Notes: generated by a model from the letters alone, not told the origin. A DNA stretch of 64,000 nt from Mesorhizobium sp. B1-1-8 (GCF_006442795.2 NZ_CP083956.1:2147501-2211500); one strand, 5' to 3'. Numbered from the stretch's first letter, positions 26,220 through 36,149 are shown. Numbers and translations are program-made.

Positions 26220-26726
26220 ATGTCCGCTCACATCGTCTATGATACCGCCCCGCTCGGGTCCCTGATCCGCTATTCGGACGGAATGCCCCGACCGCCGGCC
26301 CGCTTCGCCAAGAAACTTGCGGCCTGGGAGCAGCGCAACGGGGTCGGCCGCCTGGTCAGAAGGGAACCGCCGCGAGAGCGGCCGACCCATCGCACTCAAG
26401 CCGCCATCATCCTCGACGAGGGCAATTTCGCTACGGGCAACGTGGTCCTCGTTACCGTGCTGCGGCAGCACCTCCTCGATAACGAGTTGCGCTACGAGAT
26501 CGTCCAGCGGCCCGCCATTGGCATGATCCGGGTGCTGCTTCCGATCGGCGACAACCTCGAACTGCTGCATCTCGCCGCAAGCCGCGAGGCCGCCGAACTG
26601 TGGCTCGCCAAGACCCGCCACGACAGGGCCCGATTGGAGGAGGTGACCGCCGACGAGGTGTGCGCCGATTTCATCGAAGGCCGGGTGGCCGCCTTACGCG
26701 ACCCCGATGCGCCTAAGGAGATATGA
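26220..26726 (+). CDS. Conserved ICE-associated hypothetical protein
   Basis: A 168-residue soluble protein without a domain I can name. It starts MSAHIVYDTAPLGSLIRYSD and has a basic segment (RRPPRERP-like, about 45-60), then alternating strands and helices. ATG 26220 has CAGGAG six bases upstream. It lies between parB and the DUF6117 remnant (the start codon of which overlaps its stop), an arrangement common in related elements, so it probably belongs to the same maintenance operon. Function unknown. Confidence 0.7.
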   Translation: MSAHIVYDTAPLGSLIRYSDGMPRPPARFAKKLAAWEQRNGVGRLVRREPPRERPTHRTQAAIILDEGNFATGNVVLVTVLRQHLLDNELRYEIVQRPAIGMIRVLLPIGDNLELLHLAASREAAELWLAKTRHDRARLEEVTADEVCADFIEGRVAALRDPDAPKEI

Positions 26727-26975
26727 GCATCCCCGACTACGCCCGACGCTTCTCCGCGCCGCCAGCGACGCCAATCTCGCGCTCATGGAATGTGCCGATG
26801 CCGAGACAGGGCAGCCGCGCTACGTGCTCTGTGCCGTCGGCCGCGACGGCGCCGACTATACGTTCACGCCATTCGCCATCTGGCCGATGGCAATCCCTTC
26901 GACGCCTATCTGCCGCCTGATCCTGACGACCCTGCCGGCTTCCTGCCGAAAGAGGGGCCCGACAGGCGGGACTGA
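26723..26975 (+). pseudogene. DUF6117-like gene with two frameshifts
   Basis: Three reading frames together spell one small protein: MSIPDYARR at 26723, then TLLRAASDANLALMECADAE through RDGADYTFTPF, then RHLADGNPFDAYLPPDPDDP to the stop at 26975. The first shift, near 26750, looks like a deletion of roughly ten bases; the second, near 26872, like loss of one G. It overlaps the preceding stop by four bases. Either it is a recent pseudogene or the base calls are wrong at the second site. Function of the family is unknown. Confidence 0.7.
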
Positions 26976-27147
26976 TCGCGACCGCCGGACATCAGCAAGC
27001 GGCCCACCGCATGTCAGGGCGCTTGCTTGGTGTTGGCTTCCCTGCGGCCCCTGAGAGGGAGAGGTGAGCCCGGACGGATTTGAGCCGGCACGGTTTAGAG
27101 AGAGCGCCGCCTGGCTCGCTCCCGTTCCGCTCTCCGAGGTTCGATCC

Positions 27148-30100
27148 ATGAACATGACACTATCATCCGCAGCAGCTCCGGCTCCGGTGGCCATCCCACT
27201 TGTCTCCGAAACCGCCGTCGTCGCGACGGCTAGCCTCCTTCTTCCACATCTCGAACGCGGTCAGCGCGTCGACGCCGCCAGGCTGCGCGCGGCGATGGAG
27301 GCTGCCTTCGGGTCGTCCGATGCCACAGGGTCCTGGGACTGGAAGACGGCCTACGAAGCCTGCGAGGCCGCGACGGTGCTGTTCCTCCGCAAATACGGAA
27401 AGGCGCTGTTCCGCAAAGCGGCGTCCCCGGCTTCACGGCTCTTTGCCCTGTCGAAGATCGCCAGCCTCATGCCGACGCACACCCGCCGCTCCGAAGAAGC
27501 ACAGACCTTCCAGCAGTTCTCGACACCGGTCCCGCTCGGCCTGGTTGCGGCAACGGCCGCCGCCATCACTCCGGCCGACCGCGTTCTCGAGCCTTCGGCC
27601 GGGACGGGGCTGCTCGCTATCCTGGCCGAGATCGCTGGTGGCACGCTCATCCTCAATGAACTAGCCGGGCTACGCGCCGGCCTTCTCTCTTCCCTCTTTC
27701 CGGCCGTTCCGGTCACCCGCTTCGACGCCGCCCAGATCGATGATCATCTCGATGCGGCCGTCGTTCCCAGCGTCGTCCTGATGAACCCGCCATTCTCGGT
27801 CATGGCCCATGTCGAGGGCCGCATGGCCGATGCCGCATTACGCCATGTCGCCTCGGCGCTGGCGCGTCTCGCGCCCGGGGGTCGGCTGGTGACCATCACC
27901 GGGGCCAGCTTCGCGCCCGACAACCCCGCCTGGACGTCGGCGTTCGTGCGCCTACAGGAGCGTGGTCGGGTGGTGTTCTCGGCCGCGGTCGACGGCTCCC
28001 TCTATGCAAGGCACGGCACGACCATCGATACGCGCCTGACCGTCATCGACAAGATGCCGGCAGACAATCCCACGCTTTTCCCACCGGCACCGGGCATAGC
28101 GTCTGATGCCGCAACCCTCATGGCGTGGATCTGCGAGTACGTTCCCGCGCGCATGCCGGTGACACTGTCGACCGCAACGACCAGAGTGTCGGCCTCGTCC
28201 GCACCGCGAACCGTTCGCGGTTACACCGCCTGTTCTTCCAAGGTCGCGATCGCGGCGCCGCTCGCCTGTCCCGAAGGCGTCGATCTTACCTATGAGACCG
28301 TCGATCGGCACGTGACCGAAAGTGGCGCCATCAGTGATGCGATCTATGAGGAATACGAGCTCCAGGTGATCCGTATTCCCGGCGCACAGGCACATCCGAC
28401 CCAACTCGTGCAGTCGGCGGCGATGGCAAGCGTTTCGCCGCCCAAGCCCACCTATCGGCCACGCCTGCCGCGCAACATCCTCGATCTGCTCTCCGACGCG
28501 CAGCTCGAGACCGTCATTTATGCTGGCGAGGCGCATGCCGAATATCTCGCCGGCGCCTGGGCAGTCGACAAGACTTTCGATGTCGTCACCGCCGCCCGCG
28601 ACGATGCGGCCAACGCTGTCCGTTTTCGGCAGGGCTTTATGGTGGGCGACGGCACCGGCGTCGGCAAGGGCCGGGAATCTGCAGCAATCATTCTCGACAA
28701 CTGGATGCGCGGCCGCCGCAAGGCGGTGTGGATTTCGAAGTCCGACAAGCTGATCGAGGACGCGCAGCGCGATTGGTCGGCTCTCGGTATGGAACGCCTG
28801 CTGATCACCCCCCTGTCTCGCTTCCCGCAAGGCAAGCCGGTCACGCTGCATGACGGCATCCTATTCACCACCTATGCCACGCTGCGCTCCGACGAGCGTG
28901 GCGAAAAGATTTCGCGGGTCAGGCAGATCGTCGAATGGTTGGGTTCCGATTTCGATGGAGCCATCATCTTCGATGAAGCGCACGCGATGCAGAACGCCGC
29001 CGGTGCCAAGAGCGAACGCGGCGATGTCGCCGCCTCTCAGCAGGGCCGAGCCGGGCTCCGGCTCCAGCACGCGCTGCCAAATGCCCGCATCACTTATGTC
29101 TCGGCGACCGGGGCCACCACTGTCCACAATCTGGCCTATGCCCAGCGGCTCGGCCTGTGGGGTGGCGAGCAGTTTCTATTCTCGACCCGCGCCGAATTCG
29201 TCGAGGCCATCGAGGCCGGCGGCGTGGCTGCCATGGAAGTGCTGGCCCGCGATCTCCGCGCCCTCGGCCTCTATACCGCGCGCTCGCTGTCCTTCGACGG
29301 TGTCGAATACGAGCTGCTCGAGCATGAACTCACCCCCGAACAGGTTCGCATCTACGACGCCTACGCCGGCGCCTTCGCCGTCATTCATAACAATCTCGAT
29401 GCGGCGATGCTTGCGGCAAACATCACCGGCAGTACCGGCACGCTTAACGCTCAGGCCAGGTCGGCGGCTCGCAGTGCCTTCGAGTCCGCCGAGCAGCGCT
29501 TCTTCGGACATCTTCTGACGTCGATGAAGACACCGACCCTGATCCGGTCGATCACCCGCGACCTCGACGACGGCCATGCTGCGGTCGTTCAGATTGTCTC
29601 GACCGGTGAGGCGCTGATGGAACGGCGCCTGGCCGAACTGCCGACCGAAGAATGGAACGACGTTCGCGTCGACATCACGCCCAGAGAATACGTCCTGGAC
29701 TATCTCGCCCATTCCTTCCCGGTGCAGCTCTACGAGCCCTTCACCGACAGCGAAGGCAATATGGCATCTCGCCCGGTCTACCGCGATGGGCAGCCGGTCG
29801 AGAGCCGCGAGGCTGTCGCAAGGCGCGACGAGCTGATTGCCCGGCTCGCTAGCCTGCCGCCGGTGCCCGGCGCACTCGATCAGATCGTCCAGCACTTCGG
29901 CTCGGATGTCGTGGCCGAGGTCACCGGCCGCTCCCGCCGCATCGTACGCAAGGCAGAGCGCCTGGTCGTTGAGAACCGCTCCGGTTCTGCAAATCTCTCC
30001 GAGGCCGCTGCCTTCATGGACGATCAGAAACGTATTCTGGTCTTCAGCGACGCCGGTGGCACTGGTCGCAGCTATCATGCCGAACTTGCGGCCAGGAATA

Positions 30101-31467
30101 CGCGGCTGCGCGTGCACTACCTGCTCGATGTCGGTTGGAAGGCCGATACGGCGATCCAGGGCCTGGGCCGGACGCATCGCACCAATCAGGCGCAGCCGCC
30201 TCTGTTTCGGCCGATCTCGACCAATGTGAAAGCGGAGAAGCGCTTCCTTTCGACGATCGCCCGACGTCTCGATACGCTGGGCGCCATCACGCGTGGCCAG
30301 CGCCAGACCGGCGGTCAGGGGCTGTTCCGGCCCGAGGACAATCTGGAGAGCCACTATGCCCGCGACGCGTTGCGTCAGCTCTATCTGCTGATCGCGCGCG
30401 GCAAGGTCGAGGGCTGCTCGCTCGAGCGCTTCGAGGCGGCCACCGGCCTCAAACTCATGGATGCCAACGGCATCAAGGACGACTTGCCGCCGATTACGAC
30501 GTTCCTCAACCGGCTCCTGGCGCTCACCATCGAGTTGCAAGGTGTCCTTTTCGGCGCCTTCGAGCAGTTGCTTGCGGCGCGGGTCGAGGGCGCCATCGCG
30601 TCCGGCATCTACGACGCGGGGCTTGAGACGCTGCGCGCCGAGAGCTTCGTCGTTACCAACCGGGAAGTCATCTACACCCACCCGCGCACGGGGGCAGAAA
30701 CGCGACTGCTGACCATTGCCGAACGCAAGCGCAATCGTCCGGTCACGCTCGACGCGGCGCTCGACCAACTCGTTGATCCGCGCGCCAAGCTGCTCATCAA
30801 CGAGAAGTCAGGCCGCGCCGCGGTGCAGATCCCGACCTCCAGCATCATGCTCGACGATGGCGAGGTAGAGCGCCGGATCCGGTTGGTCCGGCCGATGGAA
30901 AGCCAGAACATGCCGCTCAAGGCCATGGCCGAAACCCGCTGGATTGAGGCCAACCGCGAAGCGTTTTCGACGGCATGGACCGCGGAAATGGCTCAGGTGC
31001 CGGAGTTCACGGATTCCGTCCTGCATATGGTCACCGGCCTGCTGCTGCCGATCTGGCGGCGTTTGCCCAACGAGTCGACGCGCGTTTATCGGCTCCAGAC
31101 GGACGAAGGCGAGCGCATCATCGGCCGCCGCGTTTCGCCTGTCTGGGCCGCCAATGCCACGACGACTGGCGTTGCGGCGCTCACTCCCGAGCAGGCCTTC
31201 TCGGCGCTGATCGACGGGCGGATCGTCCTCGATCTTGCCGAGGGTCTGCAGCTTCGCCGGGTCCGAGTCATGGGCGCCTGGCGTATCGAATTGTTGGGCT
31301 TCACCGACACGATGCGCGAACGCCTCATCGCCTATGGTCTCTTCCACGAGATCATCTCCTGGAAACTCAGGATGTTCGTGCCGACCGATGCGGCTGGCAT
31401 GGCCGTCCTCGAACGTGTGCTCGGCCGCTTCCCCGTCGAACGCGTGAGAGAGCGAGAGGCGGCATGA
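27148..31467 (+). CDS. Fused SAM methyltransferase / strawberry-notch-type superfamily 2 helicase
   Basis: A 1439-residue fusion. Residues about 120-330 resemble an N6-adenine DNA methyltransferase: SAM motif LEPSAGTGLLAI (about 148) and catalytic-type NPPFS (about 212). From about 460 comes an SF2 helicase related to strawberry notch: GDGTGVGKGRESA (Walker A, about 500), IIFDEAHAMQN (Walker B, about 609), SATGATT, and motif VI GLGRTHRTNQAQPP (about 1004). A long C-terminal region follows. ATG 27148 is chosen because the earlier part of the frame reads leader sequence. The TGA overlaps the next start (ATGA). It probably remodels or marks incoming element DNA; exact action unknown. Confidence 0.9.
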   Translation: MNMTLSSAAAPAPVAIPLVSETAVVATASLLLPHLERGQRVDAARLRAAMEAAFGSSDATGSWDWKTAYEACEAATVLFLRKYGKALFRKAASPASRLFALSKIASLMPTHTRRSEEAQTFQQFSTPVPLGLVAATAAAITPADRVLEPSAGTGLLAILAEIAGGTLILNELAGLRAGLLSSLFPAVPVTRFDAAQIDDHLDAAVVPSVVLMNPPFSVMAHVEGRMADAALRHVASALARLAPGGRLVTITGASFAPDNPAWTSAFVRLQERGRVVFSAAVDGSLYARHGTTIDTRLTVIDKMPADNPTLFPPAPGIASDAATLMAWICEYVPARMPVTLSTATTRVSASSAPRTVRGYTACSSKVAIAAPLACPEGVDLTYETVDRHVTESGAISDAIYEEYELQVIRIPGAQAHPTQLVQSAAMASVSPPKPTYRPRLPRNILDLLSDAQLETVIYAGEAHAEYLAGAWAVDKTFDVVTAARDDAANAVRFRQGFMVGDGTGVGKGRESAAIILDNWMRGRRKAVWISKSDKLIEDAQRDWSALGMERLLITPLSRFPQGKPVTLHDGILFTTYATLRSDERGEKISRVRQIVEWLGSDFDGAIIFDEAHAMQNAAGAKSERGDVAASQQGRAGLRLQHALPNARITYVSATGATTVHNLAYAQRLGLWGGEQFLFSTRAEFVEAIEAGGVAAMEVLARDLRALGLYTARSLSFDGVEYELLEHELTPEQVRIYDAYAGAFAVIHNNLDAAMLAANITGSTGTLNAQARSAARSAFESAEQRFFGHLLTSMKTPTLIRSITRDLDDGHAAVVQIVSTGEALMERRLAELPTEEWNDVRVDITPREYVLDYLAHSFPVQLYEPFTDSEGNMASRPVYRDGQPVESREAVARRDELIARLASLPPVPGALDQIVQHFGSDVVAEVTGRSRRIVRKAERLVVENRSGSANLSEAAAFMDDQKRILVFSDAGGTGRSYHAELAARNTRLRVHYLLDVGWKADTAIQGLGRTHRTNQAQPPLFRPISTNVKAEKRFLSTIARRLDTLGAITRGQRQTGGQGLFRPEDNLESHYARDALRQLYLLIARGKVEGCSLERFEAATGLKLMDANGIKDDLPPITTFLNRLLALTIELQGVLFGAFEQLLAARVEGAIASGIYDAGLETLRAESFVVTNREVIYTHPRTGAETRLLTIAERKRNRPVTLDAALDQLVDPRAKLLINEKSGRAAVQIPTSSIMLDDGEVERRIRLVRPMESQNMPLKAMAETRWIEANREAFSTAWTAEMAQVPEFTDSVLHMVTGLLLPIWRRLPNESTRVYRLQTDEGERIIGRRVSPVWAANATTTGVAALTPEQAFSALIDGRIVLDLAEGLQLRRVRVMGAWRIELLGFTDTMRERLIAYGLFHEIISWKLRMFVPTDAAGMAVLERVLGRFPVERVREREAA

Positions 31468-32519
31468 TGCCCCGGGAAGCCACTGAGCTCGCTCATCGTC
31501 TTGGCGAACACGCCGAGGCGGTGTGCCGGCGATACCTCTCCGCCGGACGCCGCTGTGGTAACTATTGGCAGGTTGGCGATGTCCGCAACGCACCGGGCCG
31601 GTCGATGTTCGTCCGGCTCAGCCATTCCACGAAGGGACCGCCCGGCAAGTGGACCGATGCGGCGACCGGCGAGCATGGCGACCTGCTTGACGTCATCCGC
31701 GAATCGCTTGGCCTGCTCGACTTCAAGGACGTCGTCGACGAAGCTCGCAGTTTTTTGTCTATGCCTCAGCCAATTTCCGATCCAACCGAACGTGGAATGC
31801 GAGCGGCTCCTGCGCCTGCTGGTTCCACCGAAGCGGCGAGGCGGCTGTTTTCCATGTCGCGATCGATCTCGCGGACGCTCGTGGAGGCGTACTTGCGCGC
31901 ACGCGGAATTACAGCCTTGCACGAAACCGCAAGCCTTCGCTTTCATCCGCGTTGTTATTACCGCCCTGACGAGGAAGCGCCGACCGAGACCTGGCCCGCG
32001 ATGATCGCGGCCGTCACAGACCTCAATGGCAAACTCACCGGCGTGCATCGCACTTGGCTCGATCCGGCCGGTTTCAGCGAGGCCCATCTCGGCCGCGCTC
32101 CGATCGATACACCAAGGCGAGCCATCGGCGACCTGCTTGGGCACGCGGTCCGCTTCGGCGTCTGCGGCGACGTGTTGGCAGCCGGAGAAGGCATCGAGAC
32201 CATGCTTTCGCAACGCGTAGCACTGCCGGCCTTGCCGATGATCGGAGCCCTGTCGGCAGCGCATCTGGCAGCCATCCACTTTCCTGAAACCCTGCGGCGT
32301 CTCTACATTGCCCGTGACAATGATCGGGCGGGAGGTGGGGCGGTGGCGACTCTCAACGAACGCGCCAATACCGCCGGCATCGAAGCGATCGTTCTGACGC
32401 CGCAACTCGGCGACTTCAATGAGGATCTGCGTCTACTAGGCCCCAATGCTCTCAGGACGATCCTGCGGGCTCAGATCGCGCCGCAGGATGTCGCCCGCTT
32501 TCTGGCACAGCCGAACTGA
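31464..32519 (+). CDS. Toprim domain-containing protein (DUF7146-type)
   Basis: A 351-residue protein translationally coupled to the helicase. The N-terminal part (about 1-110) contains KWTDAATGEHGDLLDVI, typical of primase-like N-domains of ICE proteins. The C-terminal Toprim domain has the acidic motifs in AAGEGIETMLS (about 240) and ARDNDRAG (about 282). Toprim proteins of this type are thought to act in primase or nuclease steps of DNA processing. ATG 31464 (MMPRE) overlaps the upstream stop; ATG 31467 is an alternative. Confidence 0.88.
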   Translation: MMPREATELAHRLGEHAEAVCRRYLSAGRRCGNYWQVGDVRNAPGRSMFVRLSHSTKGPPGKWTDAATGEHGDLLDVIRESLGLLDFKDVVDEARSFLSMPQPISDPTERGMRAAPAPAGSTEAARRLFSMSRSISRTLVEAYLRARGITALHETASLRFHPRCYYRPDEEAPTETWPAMIAAVTDLNGKLTGVHRTWLDPAGFSEAHLGRAPIDTPRRAIGDLLGHAVRFGVCGDVLAAGEGIETMLSQRVALPALPMIGALSAAHLAAIHFPETLRRLYIARDNDRAGGGAVATLNERANTAGIEAIVLTPQLGDFNEDLRLLGPNALRTILRAQIAPQDVARFLAQPN

Positions 32520-32835
32520 CCGGAAAGGAAGCGAGCTCTGGCATCGTCCTATCGATTGGCGTCGCCGCGTTCGGCTCCCTTGCGGGAGGTCGGCCCACGG
32601 CCTTCCAGAGGGCGATCTGTGCGCCGCTCGCCCGGGCTGGCAATGGCTGCGCCCGGCTATTTTCCGGCGGCCCTGCGGGCCTTTCCATCGCGAGACAAAA
32701 CAGCCGGGCTTCGCCATCCTTCACTGACGTTCCGGCCCTTGGCTGAAACCGCGGGTGCAAGACCGGGCCGCCCGTCGCTCTCGTCGCTATGAAGGCCGCG
32801 ATGGGCGCGGCCGAGCCAGCACAAGGAAAGCTGCC
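32520..32835. other. Intergenic region before the DUF2493 gene
   Basis: 316 bp without a convincing gene. Near 32733-32778, GACG and CCGGCCC face GGGCCG and CCCGTC, a distant echo of the ardC/parB leader hairpins. Confidence 0.4.
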
Positions 32836-33765
32836 ATGGGCGACCATCATCACGCCGACCACGAACCACCGCACGCGTCATCCCCGACTGATCACGCCCT
32901 CCAGGAACTTCAGCTTTATGGATACCGTCCGTTCGAGGACGAACCCGATCCCCGCCCGCTTCCCGAGCCCAATGTTGTCGCAGGCAGCGTAGCCGACATG
33001 TTCGATGCCCTCGTGGCGGCGCTCTCCGATACGCGCCTTGAACCCGACCTCGAGGACCTGCTCTGGGGAACGGTCAACCTGTTCCACCGCGCAACCAATC
33101 GGATTGAGCGCGAACTCGATGATAACGAATTGTCCCAGCAGCGCCTCCAGCGCGAGCAGGACGGATCGGAGGTCAAGTCGGTCGAACTTGAACGGCTCAC
33201 CGCCCAGGGACAGACGCTGCTTGAACGCCGTAACGCCTTCGAGTTGATGCGCGACCAAGCCGCCGAGCACTTCGAACGCCATACCCACTCGATCTGGCGA
33301 CCGCGCGCGGGCTCCAAGGTCAATCACAGCAATCTGACGGCCGCGATGATCGACAGCCGTGATTTCCTCGCTGCGAAGAAGCATGCCGACAGCCAGTTGT
33401 TGCTGCCACCCGGGCCGAAGGTCGCTTTTACCGGAGGGTTCGACTTCAACGACCATGGACTGATCTGGGCCAAGCTGGACCAAGTCCATGCCAAGCATCC
33501 GGACATGGTCTTGCTCCACGGCGGATCACCCAGGGGTGCGGAGTTGATCGCGGCCAAATGGGCTCACAACCGCAAGGTTCCACAGATCGCCTTCAAACCC
33601 GACTGGGCCAGGCACGCCAAAGCCGCTCCCTTCAAACGCAACGATGCCATGCTCGACACGCTGCCTATTGGCGTCATCCATTTCCCAGGCACAGGCATTC
33701 AGGACAACCTTGCCGACAAGGCGCGGAAGCTTGGCATCCCGGTCATGAAATTCTGCACCAGATGA
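32836..33765 (+). CDS. DUF2493 domain-containing protein (SLOG/YspA-like fold)
   Basis: A 309-residue protein. Residues 1-190 are helical with a conserved LWGTVNLFHRATNRIERELDDN stretch. Residues about 194-305 form the DUF2493 domain: strand KVAFTGGFDFNDHGLIWAKL, then VLLHGGSPRGAELIAAKWA and VIHFPGTGIQDNLADKARKLG. The SLOG-like fold suggests binding of a nucleotide or nucleotide-derived ligand, but no activity is established. It is a common gene of rhizobial ICEs. ATG 32836 follows AAGGAAAGC. Confidence 0.9.
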   Translation: MGDHHHADHEPPHASSPTDHALQELQLYGYRPFEDEPDPRPLPEPNVVAGSVADMFDALVAALSDTRLEPDLEDLLWGTVNLFHRATNRIERELDDNELSQQRLQREQDGSEVKSVELERLTAQGQTLLERRNAFELMRDQAAEHFERHTHSIWRPRAGSKVNHSNLTAAMIDSRDFLAAKKHADSQLLLPPGPKVAFTGGFDFNDHGLIWAKLDQVHAKHPDMVLLHGGSPRGAELIAAKWAHNRKVPQIAFKPDWARHAKAAPFKRNDAMLDTLPIGVIHFPGTGIQDNLADKARKLGIPVMKFCTR

Positions 33766-34118
33766 GGGGTGCCTTCGATCGGCGCGCGAGACACCGGCAT
33801 GCCGGTCGACAACTCGTCCGACACTTTAGTCCGGCCCTGGCGCGTGCTCGTTATGGCGGCGACGAGCGCGCGCCGGCGAGCCACAATCTCCATGTCCACG
33901 GCTCCCAAACTGGACGTGTGAACCATCACCGCGTTCATGGGCGCAATTCCTTGGTCCGGCCGCGCAGGCCTGATGCCATCAACCCATGAAGGGTCGGACT
34001 ACGCGAAGCGTGCCGCCGCCTCGGCTTCGCCTTCACGGTGATTGCGGCCCCGGCCGGACACATCGGGCGCCTGTCACGCGGGGATTGGATCCCCGCTTCA
34101 AAACAGGAGCCGGAATCG
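33766..34118. other. Intergenic region between DUF2493 and a small ORF
   Basis: 353 bp with only short overlapping frames on both strands and no ribosome binding site or recognisable family. I see no gene in it. Confidence 0.4.
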
Positions 34119-34286
34119 ATGTCCCTCGCAGAAGCAAACGCCTTCGCTTTCAGCCTCGCCACCAGCCTCATGGTCAGCATCGTCATCTTCCGCGCCGGCG
34201 ACGGCACGCTTACTGTTGTGCCCGCAGACGAATATGACGGCGAGGTCTCGGAGATCGTCGGGGAAATTGATCCTCATGCCGAATAG
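34119..34286 (+). CDS. Small hypothetical protein at the end of the ICE core segment
   Basis: A 55-residue acidic protein (starts MSLAEANAFAFSLATSLMVS, ends VGEIDPHAE). A purine stretch (AACAGGAGCCGG) precedes ATG 34119. I do not recognise it, but its position behind the DUF2493 gene and the clean ribosome binding site suggest a real small gene. Metabolic cargo starts about 150 bp later. Confidence 0.5.
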   Translation: MSLAEANAFAFSLATSLMVSIVIFRAGDGTLTVVPADEYDGEVSEIVGEIDPHAE

Positions 34287-34435
34287 CCGAGGGGCCTTCT
34301 CCTATGAACGGCCGCTTTGCGCCTCAGATCGGTCGTTGAGGTGATCTGGCCTGCTGCCCAATAGCAGACGCGCTGGTGACCGCGGGGAAGGCCTTAAAAT
34401 GCCGCCAGGTCGAGCTACAGAATGAAGCCCGCCTG

Positions 34436-35335
34436 TTAGTACCGCTCATAACGTTCCGGCGGCTGTGCTGTCAGGAGAGCGTGACAGGTGCAGGGTTCTC
34501 CGACCGGAAGCGTGGCTGCGGTCGTCAGAGCGATCGTCGATGTGATTTGCGAGAGACGCTCAAGCACGCCGGCCTGCAGGAGCGTGCCGCGGTCTCGACC
34601 GAGGTAGTCGTTCATCGTCGCGGTCACAAAGGCGCAAGGTATGAAGCAGGCGCCAATCTCGCGCGACAGGGTCGCCTCCGGGGCGATCGAGTGGTTGATT
34701 ATATCGGCGCCGAGCGTGCGGAACATCATGGCCTCGGCCGGTGTGGTCAGGCGCGGACCATAGGCATGGCCGGCGACCAGCCCTTGTTCGATACCGTGGA
34801 CGCGCCCCTCCAATGGCCAAAGCCGGCTGGACGTCTCGGCCAGGATCGTGGCGCAGTTGGTGCAGACGATCTGCTTGCCGCTGGCGTCGAACTTCTGGCG
34901 TCCCGGCAAAAGGGAATATGGCGTCTGGGTTGGCTCGATAATGTCGGCCGCGATGACCAGGTCGCCGCCGCGGATCGCCCTGTTGACCGCGCCGACCGTC
35001 GAGCAGGTGATCACCCGCTTGACCCCGGCCTGTCGCAGCACCCAGAAAGCACGACGATGGCAAGCATGATCGACTTCGTCCCGCGGGTTGCCATGCGAAT
35101 ACATGCAGAGCGTCCGGCGTGGCTGCCTGTCGCTTGTGATCGCGCCGTCGAATTCCAGGAGCTTCCAGTTCTCCGTCCGCCCATAGGGCGTCTCGAACGC
35201 CATGTCGCGGGCCAGGACCTCGACGCCGGCCATCGACACGTCCTCCGGAAAGGCCAGCCCCCAACTCGCCGAGCCGGTGATGAGGGCCAGCTCGACTATT
35301 GGGATGGTCGCGGGGGCGGAGCTGTTCATGGTCAT
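34436..35335 (-). CDS. MTAP/PNP family purine nucleoside phosphorylase
   Basis: A 299-residue phosphorylase of the MTAP/PNP-2 family, which cleaves purine nucleosides or methylthioadenosine with phosphate. Seen: ALITGSASWGL at the start, MYSHGNPRDEVDHACHRRAFWVLRQAGVKRVITCSTVGAVN, TNCATILAETSSRLWP, and the substrate region HAYGPRLTTPAEAMMFRTLGADIINHSIAPEATLSREIGACF. It is the last gene of a five-gene operon with an ABC importer, so the imported solute may be a nucleoside or other N-glycoside (inference). ATG at 35335 or 35329. The exact substrate cannot be told. Confidence 0.88.
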   Translation of the reverse strand: MTMNSSAPATIPIVELALITGSASWGLAFPEDVSMAGVEVLARDMAFETPYGRTENWKLLEFDGAITSDRQPRRTLCMYSHGNPRDEVDHACHRRAFWVLRQAGVKRVITCSTVGAVNRAIRGGDLVIAADIIEPTQTPYSLLPGRQKFDASGKQIVCTNCATILAETSSRLWPLEGRVHGIEQGLVAGHAYGPRLTTPAEAMMFRTLGADIINHSIAPEATLSREIGACFIPCAFVTATMNDYLGRDRGTLLQAGVLERLSQITSTIALTTAATLPVGEPCTCHALLTAQPPERYERY

Positions 35336-35354
35336 ACGGGCATTCCTGTCGGGT

Positions 35355-36146
35355 CTAGGGCTTCTGGCGCGCGGCGAAGACGAGGACGACGGCAACGACG
35401 AGGCCGGTCCAGAGCGTCGAGATCGCGGCAATGGTCGGGTCGATCTGGTCGCGCAGCGAAATGAACATCAGCTTCGGCAGCGTGGTGTTGGCGCCGCTCG
35501 ATACGAAGATCGATATGACGGCTTCATCGAGCGAGCTCAGGAACGCCATGAGCGCCGCCGAAACCAACGAAAGGACCATCTGCGGCAGCATGATGCCGAC
35601 GATCGCGCCGCCCCAGCCGGCACCTAGGCTGCGCGCGGCCTGAAGCTGCACCCAGTCGAACCGGCGCACGGCGGGATAGAGCACGATGACGGCAACCGGC
35701 ATGGCTAGGACGACATGGCCGAGGAGGACGCCGCCGAGCGTTCCGAGCAGCCGGAGCTTCGCCAGGACGAAGAACAGGCCGATCGCCAGCAGAATGCCGG
35801 GAATGACTGAGGGGATCACCGCGAAAGCATAGATTGCGCGGGCGAGCCGCCCGCCTAGCCGGTCCATTGCGATGCAGGCAAGGAATGCGGCAGGCACGGA
35901 CACGGCCGCGGTCAGCCCGGCGAGGATCAGGCTCGTGCGCAGGGCGGCCATCCAGTCGGCCGAACCGAAGAAGCTCGCATACCAGCGCAGCGAAAAACTG
36001 CGCGGCGGGAATTCCAGCATGTCGGAGCCCGAGAACGAGATCGGCACCACGATCAACGTCGGCAGGATGAGGAAAGCCAGCACAAGCGCGCCGAACGACC
36101 AGAGCAAGGCACGGGCAAGACTGCTTTCGTGATAGACGTCCAGCAT
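35355..36146 (-). CDS. ABC transporter permease (spermidine/putrescine type, PotC-like)
   Basis: A 263-residue integral membrane protein with six predicted helices and the permease EAA-type loop (LQAARSLGAGWGGAIVGIMLPQM). It has the PotC-like N-terminus ending FPPRSFSLRWYASFFGSADW. It forms the inner-membrane channel with the permease upstream. Only three bases separate the two genes; the phosphorylase gene follows 19 bp downstream. Confidence 0.92.
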   Translation of the reverse strand: MLDVYHESSLARALLWSFGALVLAFLILPTLIVVPISFSGSDMLEFPPRSFSLRWYASFFGSADWMAALRTSLILAGLTAAVSVPAAFLACIAMDRLGGRLARAIYAFAVIPSVIPGILLAIGLFFVLAKLRLLGTLGGVLLGHVVLAMPVAVIVLYPAVRRFDWVQLQAARSLGAGWGGAIVGIMLPQMVLSLVSAALMAFLSSLDEAVISIFVSSGANTTLPKLMFISLRDQIDPTIAAISTLWTGLVVAVVLVFAARQKP

Positions 36147-36149
36147 GGT

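Noticed and set aside
29176..30768. 530-residue minus-strand frame
   Set aside because: Antisense shadow of the helicase domain; no domain, no ribosome binding site.
33699..33938. 79-residue minus-strand ORF overlapping the DUF2493 3' end
   Set aside because: No ribosome binding site and no recognisable fold; it overlaps a well-supported gene. Kept only as a remote possibility.
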